DNA of 48,410 bases from assembly GCA_049647585.1 (NCBI GenBank), contig JBARXY010000009.1:1-48410 (forward strand), read 5' to 3'. Under the pieces are notes generated by a model that was not told the origin of the DNA, ran no database searches, and saw nothing but the letters and a program-made list of their open reading frames with translations. This DNA is from JAGQSZ01 sp049647585 (lineage in GTDB: Bacteria; Actinomycetota; Acidimicrobiia; Acidimicrobiales; Microtrichaceae). This document shows, in pieces, positions 7,998 to 15,636 of the stretch. Made by a program: the position numbers and the translations under genes. Each line of letters opens with the position of its first letter. The stretch's first letter is position 1.

Positions 7998-8068
7998 GCG
8001 AACGGCCAGACCCCGTCAGTACCAGTCAGTGCCAGTTCAGGTCAGCGTCACGTCAGGTCAGGTCAGTT
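7998..8068. repeat. GTCAG-rich short direct repeats between convergent genes
   Basis: The junction holds repeated GTCAG and CAGTCAG units, ending in three consecutive GTCAG copies that run into the stop codon of the minus-strand gene. No hairpin terminator is apparent. Confidence 0.6.
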
Positions 8069-8739
8069 TCGTCTGGTGGTCCGTCAGCGGGTCCGGAGTC
8101 CCGGCGTGTGAGCAGTACGCCGAGTCCACCGAGGACTATCACCGCTATTGCCGCAAGGACGATGTAGAGCCCCGTGTTGTCCGAGCCATCGTCCTCAGTA
8201 GAAACGTCGGCCGTGTTCGCCGGCGCTGTGGTGGCGGTGGTGCTGGGCGGGCTCGTGCTCTCAGGGCTGGTACTCGTGGGATTGGCGGCCGTGGTGGTGG
8301 TGGATTCGGCTGCCACCTCGACGGTCGCTTCCGTTGTGGCGGTCGGGTCGGTCGAAGTGACGGTGGCCGTCCAGGATCCGGTTCCGCTGAGTTCGATCTC
8401 GGCCCCGTACAGCGAACTCTCATCTGACACCCTGGCGAGCTCGACAGGGCCGACCGTCTCACCGGATGCCGACATCAGGGTGGCCGACACGGTGGCATCC
8501 TCGGCGAGGTGTCCGTCACCCTCGTAGACGAGCCCGACCTCGAGGCGGACTCTTTCCGGTCCGATCTGCTCGAACTTCGTTAGCGTCATGGTTCCAGCGT
8601 CGCTGTGGGCAGAGGCGATCGAGGGGAACAGAACCGCCATCAGGACCAGAATGGCCGTCGTGAGAGTGATCCCCGCCCCGACTCGTCGAGCGGAACTGAA
8701 TTCGGGGTGACGAAATTTCGGATGGCTGAGCGCTGTCAT
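8053..8739 (-). CDS. Secreted, C-terminally membrane-anchored protein with YtkA/FixH-like domain
   Basis: A 228-residue exported protein. A signal peptide covers about residues 1-44, with a basic start, hydrophobic core at 22-40 and cleavage site ASA|HS, which would leave histidine as the mature N-terminus. Residues 48-145 form a beta-rich domain with a GETVGPVEL strand and GSWTATVT end, resembling YtkA/FixH-like or CopC-like folds. A Thr/Ser/Pro-rich linker follows (about 145-185), then a transmembrane helix at 190-210 and a short cytoplasmic tail. An exposed N-terminal histidine is a copper ligand in CopC and related proteins, so metal binding is possible but unproven. Confidence 0.65.
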   Translation of the reverse strand: MTALSHPKFRHPEFSSARRVGAGITLTTAILVLMAVLFPSIASAHSDAGTMTLTKFEQIGPERVRLEVGLVYEGDGHLAEDATVSATLMSASGETVGPVELARVSDESSLYGAEIELSGTGSWTATVTSTDPTATTEATVEVAAESTTTTAANPTSTSPESTSPPSTTATTAPANTADVSTEDDGSDNTGLYIVLAAIAVIVLGGLGVLLTRRDSGPADGPPDETDLT

Positions 8740-8746
8740 GGCCCGA

Positions 8747-8752
8747 AGGCTA
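8747..8752 (-). promoter_or_regulatory. Putative -10 box of a leaderless transcript (secreted protein gene)
   Basis: On the minus strand TAGCCT lies seven bases before the ATG at 8739. No ribosome binding site is seen in between. Confidence 0.4.
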
Positions 8753-8817
8753 GGCCAGCCCGAGAACAGTGCTCGGGCGCCGTGACAGGGGCTGGGCTAC
8801 CGACCCGGGATATGCGA

Positions 8818-9915
8818 TCAGGCGACCAGTTCGGCCGTGATGTCCGCGATGTCCATGCTGACATCGTTGGGCCGCGACGGGTTCACCAGCGTGGTGGCGT
8901 CGAGGTACACCCGTGGCGTCCGGTATAGATGGATGAAGGCCTTGATGTGCGACGGCGAAACGTAACGGTCGCCCTCGTTCTCCTGTAGCCAGGTCCGCAC
9001 CGCTGGTGCGTTCTTCGCGCTCATCATGGGGAACAGGTGGTGTTCGACGTGGTGGCTGAAGTTGAAGTGCAAACGATCGACGATCGCCGGCGACGTGACG
9101 CTCATCGAGTTCTCGATCGGGTCGTTCGACTCGGTCATCGGCCGCATGAAGTGGTTGGTCGCGATGTAACCCATGACGATCGCATTGGTGAACACGATCG
9201 GAACCAGCACTGCGAAGATCGCGTAGAACGGGCCGGCCAGAACTCCGACGGTGATCCACAGTGCCAGGCAGACGGCACTGTCGATGATGGCACGGCGACG
9301 GTTGAAGCGGGCGAAGCTGCGCATGTACTTGGCCTGGATCCACAGCACGATCTGGCCGTGGACCGTGAACCAGTAGGCGAAAAAGAACGCCGAGGACCAG
9401 TGACGCGAACCCGGGGCGAGTTTGGCTACGAACCGGGTCGAAGGTGCCTTCTCGTAGCGGGACACCGTGCCGAAGCTGTCGGGATCGCTATTTCCCATGT
9501 TGGTCTTGCCGTGGTGGACCTGGTTGTGCCAGACCCTCCACAGCGATGGCGACACGAGCATCGGTCCAAAACCGAGGTAGCCGAGGAAATACTGGAGTCC
9601 CTTGGACTTGACCACCGACCCGTGAAGCACCTCGTGTGCCAGGAACCCCATGGCGGCGAAGCACTGACCCATGACGAGCCCGAGTGCAAGACAGATGTAC
9701 CAGGCGGGTCGGACGCTGATGATCGTGGCACCCGCTCCGATGGCGGTGACGGTCAGCGGGATGAACCACAGCGCCCGCTGGGGCTCACGCGTGAAGGTCT
9801 CCTCGGGGAGTTCGGCGAGGATCTGCTTGCGCACCTCTTCGGCCGTCGGGCGGACTGTCGCCTTGCCGGTCACTCGGTCGCCGTGCCGCTCGATATTGGT
9901 CACGCTGGATGTCAT
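8818..9915 (-). CDS. Membrane fatty acid desaturase
   Basis: A 365-residue integral membrane di-iron enzyme that introduces double bonds into acyl chains. All three histidine boxes are present: HEVLH (94-98), HNQVHH (130-135) and HHVEHH (288-293). Hydrophobic segments near 50-85 and 215-255 should span the membrane twice each, with the boxes on the cytoplasmic side. The ATG at 9915 is preferred because GAGGT lies six bases upstream; a GTG at 9963 would add 16 residues without such a site. No electron donor gene is adjacent. The regioselectivity cannot be told from sequence alone. Confidence 0.9.
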   Translation of the reverse strand: MTSSVTNIERHGDRVTGKATVRPTAEEVRKQILAELPEETFTREPQRALWFIPLTVTAIGAGATIISVRPAWYICLALGLVMGQCFAAMGFLAHEVLHGSVVKSKGLQYFLGYLGFGPMLVSPSLWRVWHNQVHHGKTNMGNSDPDSFGTVSRYEKAPSTRFVAKLAPGSRHWSSAFFFAYWFTVHGQIVLWIQAKYMRSFARFNRRRAIIDSAVCLALWITVGVLAGPFYAIFAVLVPIVFTNAIVMGYIATNHFMRPMTESNDPIENSMSVTSPAIVDRLHFNFSHHVEHHLFPMMSAKNAPAVRTWLQENEGDRYVSPSHIKAFIHLYRTPRVYLDATTLVNPSRPNDVSMDIADITAELVA

Positions 9916-10022
9916 TTGGTACCTCAGGTCGGGGGGAGTCCGTCGTGCACCATCTCTGACCACCTCGGGACGTCAACGGTTACGCTTGGTTGCCGGGGTC
10001 CCGAAGATGCGAGGCTGGGCGG

Positions 10023-11309
10023 ATGGCAATTGCGCAAGAAGGCGACCCGTCCTCGGCCCAGGAACCCTCGGCCCGGCGACCTGAGTCACGGCGGCTTGCA
10101 GTGAGGGTCACCAAGGACGCGGCCCGCCAGATCAGGGGCGGCCACCCATGGGTGTTCGACAACTCGATCGTCTCTATAAAGCCCGAAGGTTCCAGCGGCG
10201 ACCTGGCGGTGATTTTCGACGACAAGCGACAGTTCATGGCGGTCGGTCTCTACGACCCTGAATCGCCGATCCGGATCAAGGTTCTCCACCACGGCAAGCC
10301 TCGCACCATCGACGGGACCTTCTGGCAGGAACGCCTCGAGGCCGCCCAACAGATTCGCCTCAATGCCTTCGACCCGGAGCGGACCAACGGTTACCGGGAG
10401 GTCCACGGAGAGAACGATGGCCTTCCGGGTCTCGTGCTCGACCGGTACGGGGACGTCCATGTTCTCAAGCTCTACTCGGCTGCCTGGCTACCTCATCTGG
10501 ATGACCTCGTCCAGGGGATCCAGACGGTGTTCCAGCCGGCTTCGCTGGTCCTGCGGCTCTCGCGCGGGCTTTCACAGACCGTCCGACGCAGACCCGGCGC
10601 AGGCGTCAGCGACGGCCAGGTACTCACAGGCGAGATCCCCGGGGGGCCGGTCCGGTTCGTCGAGAACGGGCTTCGCTACGAAGCGGACGTGATCCACGGT
10701 CAGAAGACCGGCTTCTTCCTGGACCAGCGCGACAACCGGGCGCGGGTCAGACGTCTGAGTCACGGAGCCAAGGTTCTTGACGTGTACTCATGCTCGGGAG
10801 GCTTCTCGGTCAACGCGGCGGCCGGTGCGGCACGGCTCGTCCACAGCGTCGACATAAGCGAAGCAGCCATTGCATCGGCCAAGCGGAACATGGCACTCAA
10901 CGGCTCACGTCCCGAGGTTCGGGCCTGCTCACACCAGGTGGCAGTGGGAGACGCCATGACCGTGATGTCCCAGATGATCACCGCCGGACGAAGCTTCGAC
11001 ATGGTGATCGTCGACCCGCCATCGTTCGCGTCGAAGCAGTCCCAGGTGGAAGGCGCGCTTCGTGCCTACGCAAAGTTGACCGAGATGGCCTGCCAACTTC
11101 TGGTCCCCGGAGGGCGCCTGGTCCAGGCATCTTGTTCAGCCCGTGTGACCGCTGACGAGTTCAACGTCGCTGTCGTCGAAGCGGCCCACGGCGCGGGTTT
11201 CTTGTTGGACGACCTCGCCGAGACCGGTCACGGCGTGGACCATCCCGTCGGCTTCGCTCAAGGTGCCTATCTCAAGGCCGTATTCGCCACCGTCCATCGT
11301 GCCCGCTGA
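10023..11309 (+). CDS. Class I SAM-dependent rRNA methyltransferase, RlmI-like
   Basis: A 428-residue protein with an N-terminal PUA-like RNA-binding domain (about 25-100, including GGHPWVFDNSI) and a C-terminal Rossmann methyltransferase domain. Motif I is VLDVYSCSGGFS near 251-262, the family motif GQKTGFFLDQR precedes it, and DPPSF near 331 is the catalytic loop of RlmI/RlmK-type 5-methylcytosine rRNA methyltransferases. A cysteine follows in QASCSA. A TTG at 9990 would add 11 residues, but the ATG at 10023 with GAGG upstream is favoured. It lies divergent to the desaturase; a TACGCT hexamer at 9981-9986 could serve as its -10 box. Confidence 0.87.
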   Translation: MAIAQEGDPSSAQEPSARRPESRRLAVRVTKDAARQIRGGHPWVFDNSIVSIKPEGSSGDLAVIFDDKRQFMAVGLYDPESPIRIKVLHHGKPRTIDGTFWQERLEAAQQIRLNAFDPERTNGYREVHGENDGLPGLVLDRYGDVHVLKLYSAAWLPHLDDLVQGIQTVFQPASLVLRLSRGLSQTVRRRPGAGVSDGQVLTGEIPGGPVRFVENGLRYEADVIHGQKTGFFLDQRDNRARVRRLSHGAKVLDVYSCSGGFSVNAAAGAARLVHSVDISEAAIASAKRNMALNGSRPEVRACSHQVAVGDAMTVMSQMITAGRSFDMVIVDPPSFASKQSQVEGALRAYAKLTEMACQLLVPGGRLVQASCSARVTADEFNVAVVEAAHGAGFLLDDLAETGHGVDHPVGFAQGAYLKAVFATVHRAR

Positions 11310-11316
11310 ACAGAAT

Positions 11317-11322
11317 TACGCT
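11317..11322 (+). promoter_or_regulatory. Putative -10 box of a leaderless transcript (GDPD-family gene)
   Basis: TACGCT ends six bases before the ATG at 11329, inside the short gap after the methyltransferase gene. Confidence 0.45.
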
Positions 11323-11328
11323 GGACCG

Positions 11329-12396
11329 ATGCGGATCGACCCCGGCACCAGCAGGCTGACCACCCGACGGACCACTCGCAGGGCGTTTCTGCTCGCCCCG
11401 CTCCTGTCGGTGCTTGCGCTACTCATTCCGCTCGCCTGCAGCTCGACCGACGATGCTTCCGACGCTGCCAGCACGGCTGATGTGGTTGAGGCAACAACTA
11501 CATCTACCACCACAACGACTATCAAGCCCTCTGTTCTGACGGTTGCCGAGGCGATCAAGAGCAAACGTCCCCTGATCCTGGCTCATGCCGGTGGTGAGAA
11601 CGCCCACCCGCATTCAACGGCCTACGCCTATGCCGAATCGGTCGAGGCGGGGGTGGACATCCTCGATTTCGATGTCCGCCTGACCAAGGACGGCGTTCTG
11701 GTCATTTTCCATGACGACACCGTTGACAGAACAACGAACGGCAGTGGCAGGGTCGACCAGATGACCTGGAGCGAACTCCACGCTCTCGACGCGGCCCACT
11801 GGTTCTCACTGAGTTGCAGCGCTTGTGACGATCAACTCGACCACGACTACCTGCTCCGCGGAGTCCGCACCGGCGAGGTCGACCCACCGACCGGTTACAA
11901 GGCTGATGACTTCGCCCCGACGAGGTTCGAGGACATGGTCGAGAAGTATCCCGACTTCGTCCTGAACATCGAGATCAAGGGGAGCTATCCGGAATCGATC
12001 CCGGTGGCCGAGGAGCTTTCGCGCATCCTCGCCAAGCACCACAAGCTGAACTCATCGATCGTCACGGCATTTGACGACAAGCTCGCCGAAGCGTTCCACC
12101 AGATGCAGCCGAAGGTCTCCATCACCCCGGGTCTTGACGCGATGACGCAGTACGTCCTTGCCGACGTAAAGCTTCCCGCCGGCCGCACCGTGGTCCAGAT
12201 TCCACCCGAGTACACAGGCATTGAGGTGCTCACCCCCGAACTGGTCAAGCGTGCCCACGCCGACGGCCTGGTCCTCTGGATCTGGCCAAATGAGCGCAAA
12301 TGGGAGAACGAGGCCGGCTACCACAAGTTGATCGACATGGGAGTCGACGGGATCAACGCTGCTGACCCGGAAGTGGCGGTCAACACAGTCGGCTAG
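11329..12396 (+). CDS. Exported lipoprotein of the glycerophosphodiester phosphodiesterase family
   Basis: A 355-residue TIM-barrel protein. The N-terminus has a twin-arginine motif TTRRAFLL, a hydrophobic run and a lipobox LIPLAC with Cys37, so it is probably a Tat-exported lipoprotein; a Thr-rich linker follows. The phosphodiesterase core has FHDDTVDRTTNG (His128) and NIEIKG, but two canonical elements differ: the usual HRG is HAGG (His86-Ala87) and the usual ExD metal pair is DFD (Asp113, Asp115). A CSAC pair lies in the middle. The usual reaction frees glycerol-3-phosphate from glycerophosphodiesters. The altered residues suggest a divergent substrate or activity. A 22-residue longer frame exists but would run into the preceding gene. 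Confidence 0.82.
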   Translation: MRIDPGTSRLTTRRTTRRAFLLAPLLSVLALLIPLACSSTDDASDAASTADVVEATTTSTTTTTIKPSVLTVAEAIKSKRPLILAHAGGENAHPHSTAYAYAESVEAGVDILDFDVRLTKDGVLVIFHDDTVDRTTNGSGRVDQMTWSELHALDAAHWFSLSCSACDDQLDHDYLLRGVRTGEVDPPTGYKADDFAPTRFEDMVEKYPDFVLNIEIKGSYPESIPVAEELSRILAKHHKLNSSIVTAFDDKLAEAFHQMQPKVSITPGLDAMTQYVLADVKLPAGRTVVQIPPEYTGIEVLTPELVKRAHADGLVLWIWPNERKWENEAGYHKLIDMGVDGINAADPEVAVNTVG

Positions 12397-12411
12397 GCGT
12401 CAAGCTTCGGA

Positions 12412-13803
12412 TCAGCCGAGCGGTGGAACCGACTGCTGGGTGTCCATCATGTCGGCCATGACCATCTTGATGAACTCGTCCGCCTCGTCGGTGATCCCGC
12501 CTGCCACACCGCCGTAGATCGCAGCGCTGCCAGCCGGCTCGTCCTTCTTGGACATGCCATACACCACGGCTTCGGCCAGATCGGCGGCGAACTTCTCGGC
12601 CACTCCGGGCTGGGTCTGAGGTCCGGTGACCGCCATGTGGATCGAGTTCGGATACTGCTGGCCATTGAAGCGCCAGCCCCTCAGCCGCATGAAGTCGTTG
12701 ATGTGGTAGATGTCGAACTCATCGGAGTTGAACGAAAAACAGAATGTGGGCGAGCCGATCATCTTGAGCTCGGGATGTGAGTTCACGGCGGCCTTCATCT
12801 TGTCCGCCGTCTCGAAGATTTCCTTGGCGTGGGAGCGGTATCCGTCCTTGCCGTAGGCCACCATCGACGCCCATGTCGCAGCGAGAAGCCCGAGGGACCG
12901 GGAGCCGTCCATACCGGGCGAGCAGTACTTACCGCCGCTCCAGTCGGTCAGGTAGAAGTACTGCGAATTGCGCAGCTCCTTGTCCCGAACCGCCAATACC
13001 GAGGACCCCTTCAGGCCGTAGCCGTACTTGTGGGTGTCGGCGCTGATGCTCGTCACACCCGGCACCCGGAAGTCGAACAGCGGGATGTCGTAACCGAGTT
13101 CCTGTCCCCAGGGCAGGATGAAGCCACCAAGGCAGCCGTCGACGTGCAGGCCAACGCCGCGGTCGAGCGCGAGTTGGCCCAGTTCGGGAATTGGGTCGAC
13201 CGTCCCGTATCCGTAGTTACACGCGGAACCAACGATTGCGATCGTGTTCTCGTCGATCATCGATGCGACCACCGTGGGGTCGACCGTGGCAGTTTCGGGT
13301 CGGATCGGTGCGATCCGCAGCTCGATGCCGAACAGGTGACACGCCTTGTCGAACGCTGCGTGCGCGGTCTCAGGCTTGATCACGTTCGGTGAGGTGATGC
13401 CACGGTTCTGGCGAGCCTGCTCGCGGTAGGCGAGCATGGCGTGGGTGATGCTCGCTGTCCCGCCGCTAGTGACGATCCCGGCCGGAGTGGTGTCGGTGAC
13501 GGCCTCGGAATGGAGCATGTCGAGAGTCATCGCGATGATCTCACCCTCGAACTTCGTAGCGCTCGGACAGACATCGCGCTGGAGCGCGTTGACGTGGCCG
13601 AACAGCCCGAAGGCCTTGTTCATGTAGTCGTAGTGATCATGGTCGCCGCAGTAGTACGACCCCGAGATCTGACCTGACTCCCAGGTTCGGTCCTCTTCTC
13701 GGGCCATCTGGGTCAGTTCGTCGAGGATCTCGGAGCGGTCCCTGCCGCTCTCCGGCATGGTGCGATTGACGGGAAAGCGCTCGGCGTATGGGAAGTCACT
13801 CAT
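12412..13803 (-). CDS. PLP-dependent group II decarboxylase / sphingosine-1-phosphate lyase-like protein
   Basis: A 463-residue fold-type I PLP enzyme. The PLP lysine is in SADTHKYGYG (Lys259), the cofactor-binding aspartate in LHVDGCLGG (Asp222), and the stacking histidine in PETAHAAFDKA (His148). The overall pattern, including CNYGYGTVDPI and DWSGGKY, is closer to sphingosine-1-phosphate lyases than to glutamate decarboxylase. Members cleave or decarboxylate amino compounds, often phosphorylated ones. The ATG at 13803 lies within the end of the upstream kinase gene (8-base overlap), so the two are translationally linked. The N-terminus has no membrane anchor, unlike eukaryotic S1P lyase. 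Substrate unknown. Confidence 0.85.
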   Translation of the reverse strand: MSDFPYAERFPVNRTMPESGRDRSEILDELTQMAREEDRTWESGQISGSYYCGDHDHYDYMNKAFGLFGHVNALQRDVCPSATKFEGEIIAMTLDMLHSEAVTDTTPAGIVTSGGTASITHAMLAYREQARQNRGITSPNVIKPETAHAAFDKACHLFGIELRIAPIRPETATVDPTVVASMIDENTIAIVGSACNYGYGTVDPIPELGQLALDRGVGLHVDGCLGGFILPWGQELGYDIPLFDFRVPGVTSISADTHKYGYGLKGSSVLAVRDKELRNSQYFYLTDWSGGKYCSPGMDGSRSLGLLAATWASMVAYGKDGYRSHAKEIFETADKMKAAVNSHPELKMIGSPTFCFSFNSDEFDIYHINDFMRLRGWRFNGQQYPNSIHMAVTGPQTQPGVAEKFAADLAEAVVYGMSKKDEPAGSAAIYGGVAGGITDEADEFIKMVMADMMDTQQSVPPLG

Positions 13804-15376
13804 GGCCAAGAGCTTCGCAGATCGAACGGGTGCTCTCGAACGCAGCTTCGAACTGAGCCTGGACGCTCTGGTAGTAACGGTGGACCGAAGGTTCGGGAAG
13901 GTGCCCATCTCCGATCGGCATGTCCATTTCGAGTGGGTCTTCTCCGGCCTCGCGCAGTAGGGCAACGATTGCTACGACCGTCGCAGCCGCGAACTCCGGT
14001 CGATCGAGAACAGAAACCGGGGTTCCGAAAACGTCGGCGAGAACCTGGGCCCAGCCGGCAGAGCGAGCTGCCCCGCCGCCGAAGACGATCCGTTCGGGAA
14101 CGTTGCCGCTCAGTTTGTTCACCGCCGGCGCGAGCCATGCCAGATTGAAGGCGGTGCCCTCGACAGCGGCGCGGAACAGGTCCTCGCGTCGGGTCGTGAG
14201 CGACATGTTGAGAAGCCCGCCTCGCATTGCGGTGTTGGCCGACGGTGACATTGACCCGGCGAGCCATGGCAGGAAGATCAGCCCCGATGCACCTGGAGTA
14301 GATCGGTCGAGCGCGTCTGTCAGATCCTGGAATCCACGCTCTGGCGAGTCCGGATAGAGCAGACCGAGGAAATGCTCGACCGCACGGCCGGCGATGCCGT
14401 TCTCGGCCATCACCAGATGTCGGCCCGGCACAGGGGAGGGCATCGTCAGGACCTCGTGGTCAAGATCCACCCGGTGGCTCTCGGCGGTATCGATGATCAC
14501 CGCGGTGGTGCCGATCATGATCCCCTGCACCCGGCCCTGATGCACCCGGCCCTGATGGACGGGGCCCTTCGCCGGCGATGTGTGGGTCGTCCCCAGGACG
14601 CCCGTGGCGAACGCACCCGCCTGGGTGTCGTTCATGCCGGAGCGAACTTTCACGCGTGTCGGCAGGCCAAGGTCTGCCGCCAGACGTGGGTCGATTTCGC
14701 CGACCGTTCCGTCGATGTCGATCAGCTCCGGCAGCCTGCTCGGGTCGACGCCGGCGCGATCGATCAGTTCCCGGTCATATTCGGTGACACCCACAGTCCT
14801 GTTGTCACAAAGTTGCGAGGCGAACATGGTGGCCTGCGTTGCGGCTACCCGGCCGGTCAGGCGCAGATTCACGAAATCCATCGCCTCCAGGTAGCTGGAG
14901 GTGCGCTCGTGGACTGCGGGTTGGTCGTGCTGGAAGTGCAACAGATGGGCGAGAGTGAGCCCGGAGCCGATCGGTGGGATGCCGTGGCGTTCGACGAACA
15001 GCTCGAAAGCATCAGGATGGGCGTCCATGATCGCCAGACACCGGTCTGTGCCGCGGGTGTCCATGTACATGATGAGGTCCGTGACCGCTGAACCCTCGGC
15101 GTCGACTCCGACGAGCGAGGAGTACTGCGAGCAAACCCCGATGGTCCCGACATCCTGGGCAGCCAGGGGCGCCTGCGAGGTGGTCTCACGGATCGCGTCG
15201 GCCACGGCGTCCCACAGGGCAGTCGGATTCTGCGTAACGGCGGGCTCCTGGGAACCGGGGTCAGCGGTGTGGTCGGTCATGAGCGGCCGAGAAGCCGACG
15301 AGACGATCGCCGAGCTCTCATCCACAATCACGACCTTGACATTGGACGACCCGACGTCGATTCCGATGGCGTGCAC
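13796..15376 (-). CDS. FGGY-family carbohydrate kinase
   Basis: A 526-residue ATP-dependent sugar or polyol kinase, xylulokinase-like. The N-terminal phosphate motif is IGIDVGSSNVK at residues 4-14; the likely catalytic base is Asp250 in SGMNDTQAGA; FGGGAARSAGWAQ near the C-terminus is the FGGY adenosine-binding signature. Residues 262-285 hold an unusual Gly/His/Arg segment with HQGRV twice, encoded by a 15-bp direct repeat. The GTG at 15376 is the only start next to the conserved first strand, and it has a -10-like TACGTT six bases upstream. The stop overlaps the start of the PLP enzyme gene, forming a two-gene operon. The substrate cannot be assigned. Confidence 0.88.
   Translation of the reverse strand: MHAIGIDVGSSNVKVVIVDESSAIVSSASRPLMTDHTADPGSQEPAVTQNPTALWDAVADAIRETTSQAPLAAQDVGTIGVCSQYSSLVGVDAEGSAVTDLIMYMDTRGTDRCLAIMDAHPDAFELFVERHGIPPIGSGLTLAHLLHFQHDQPAVHERTSSYLEAMDFVNLRLTGRVAATQATMFASQLCDNRTVGVTEYDRELIDRAGVDPSRLPELIDIDGTVGEIDPRLAADLGLPTRVKVRSGMNDTQAGAFATGVLGTTHTSPAKGPVHQGRVHQGRVQGIMIGTTAVIIDTAESHRVDLDHEVLTMPSPVPGRHLVMAENGIAGRAVEHFLGLLYPDSPERGFQDLTDALDRSTPGASGLIFLPWLAGSMSPSANTAMRGGLLNMSLTTRREDLFRAAVEGTAFNLAWLAPAVNKLSGNVPERIVFGGGAARSAGWAQVLADVFGTPVSVLDRPEFAAATVVAIVALLREAGEDPLEMDMPIGDGHLPEPSVHRYYQSVQAQFEAAFESTRSICEALGHE
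14526..14555. repeat. 15-bp direct repeat within kinase gene
   Basis: TGCACCCGGCCCTGA occurs twice in a row. It encodes a duplicated HQGRV pentapeptide inserted between conserved kinase segments. Confidence 0.9.
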
Positions 15377-15382
15377 GGACTC

Positions 15383-15388
15383 AACGTA
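15383..15388 (-). promoter_or_regulatory. Putative -10 box of a leaderless transcript (kinase operon)
   Basis: On the minus strand TACGTT is followed by six bases and then the GTG of the kinase gene. No Shine-Dalgarno sequence is present. Confidence 0.5.
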
Positions 15389-15417
15389 GTCGCCGTATTC
15401 AAGCGATCGCCGCCAGC

Positions 15418-15447
15418 TTGTCCTGGCCCGTCGGCATCCCTTACTCT
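15418..15447 (+). promoter_or_regulatory. Putative rplJ-rplL promoter (TTGTCC-18-TACTCT)
   Basis: TTGTCC at 15418-15423 and TACTCT at 15442-15447 are 18 bases apart. Transcription would start near 15454 and give a leader of about 180 nt before rplJ, in keeping with the long regulatory leaders of L10 operons. Confidence 0.5.
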
Positions 15448-15581
15448 GTGCGGCGCAATTACAACCGAGGATCTGCAACGCCAGAGACCCCACGGTGAGT
15501 CGAGCCATTCGATTCTGAAAGGACCAGCCGGTCCGCCTGGGTAGGTGGATACTCCGACACCCGGCCGGTTTGGTCGAGATG

Positions 15582-15604
15582 GGGCTTCCGCTTGTGCGAA
15601 GCCC
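15582..15604 (+). promoter_or_regulatory. Hairpin in rplJ leader, candidate L10 autoregulatory element
   Basis: GGGCTTC pairs with GAAGCCC, with an inner CGC/GCG stem, one bulged C and a TTGT loop. It ends about 20 bases before the strong AGGAGGT ribosome binding site of rplJ. L10-L12 commonly represses its own mRNA through a leader structure; that this hairpin does so is inference. Confidence 0.45.
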
Positions 15605-15636
15605 GATTCTCCCGAGCTGATTGATAGGAGGTGTCA

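Noticed and set aside
12389..12419. TCGGCT / AGCCGA inverted repeat between convergent GDPD and PLP enzyme genes as bidirectional terminator
   Set aside because: Only 6 bp of stem and a 19-base loop; too weak to call.
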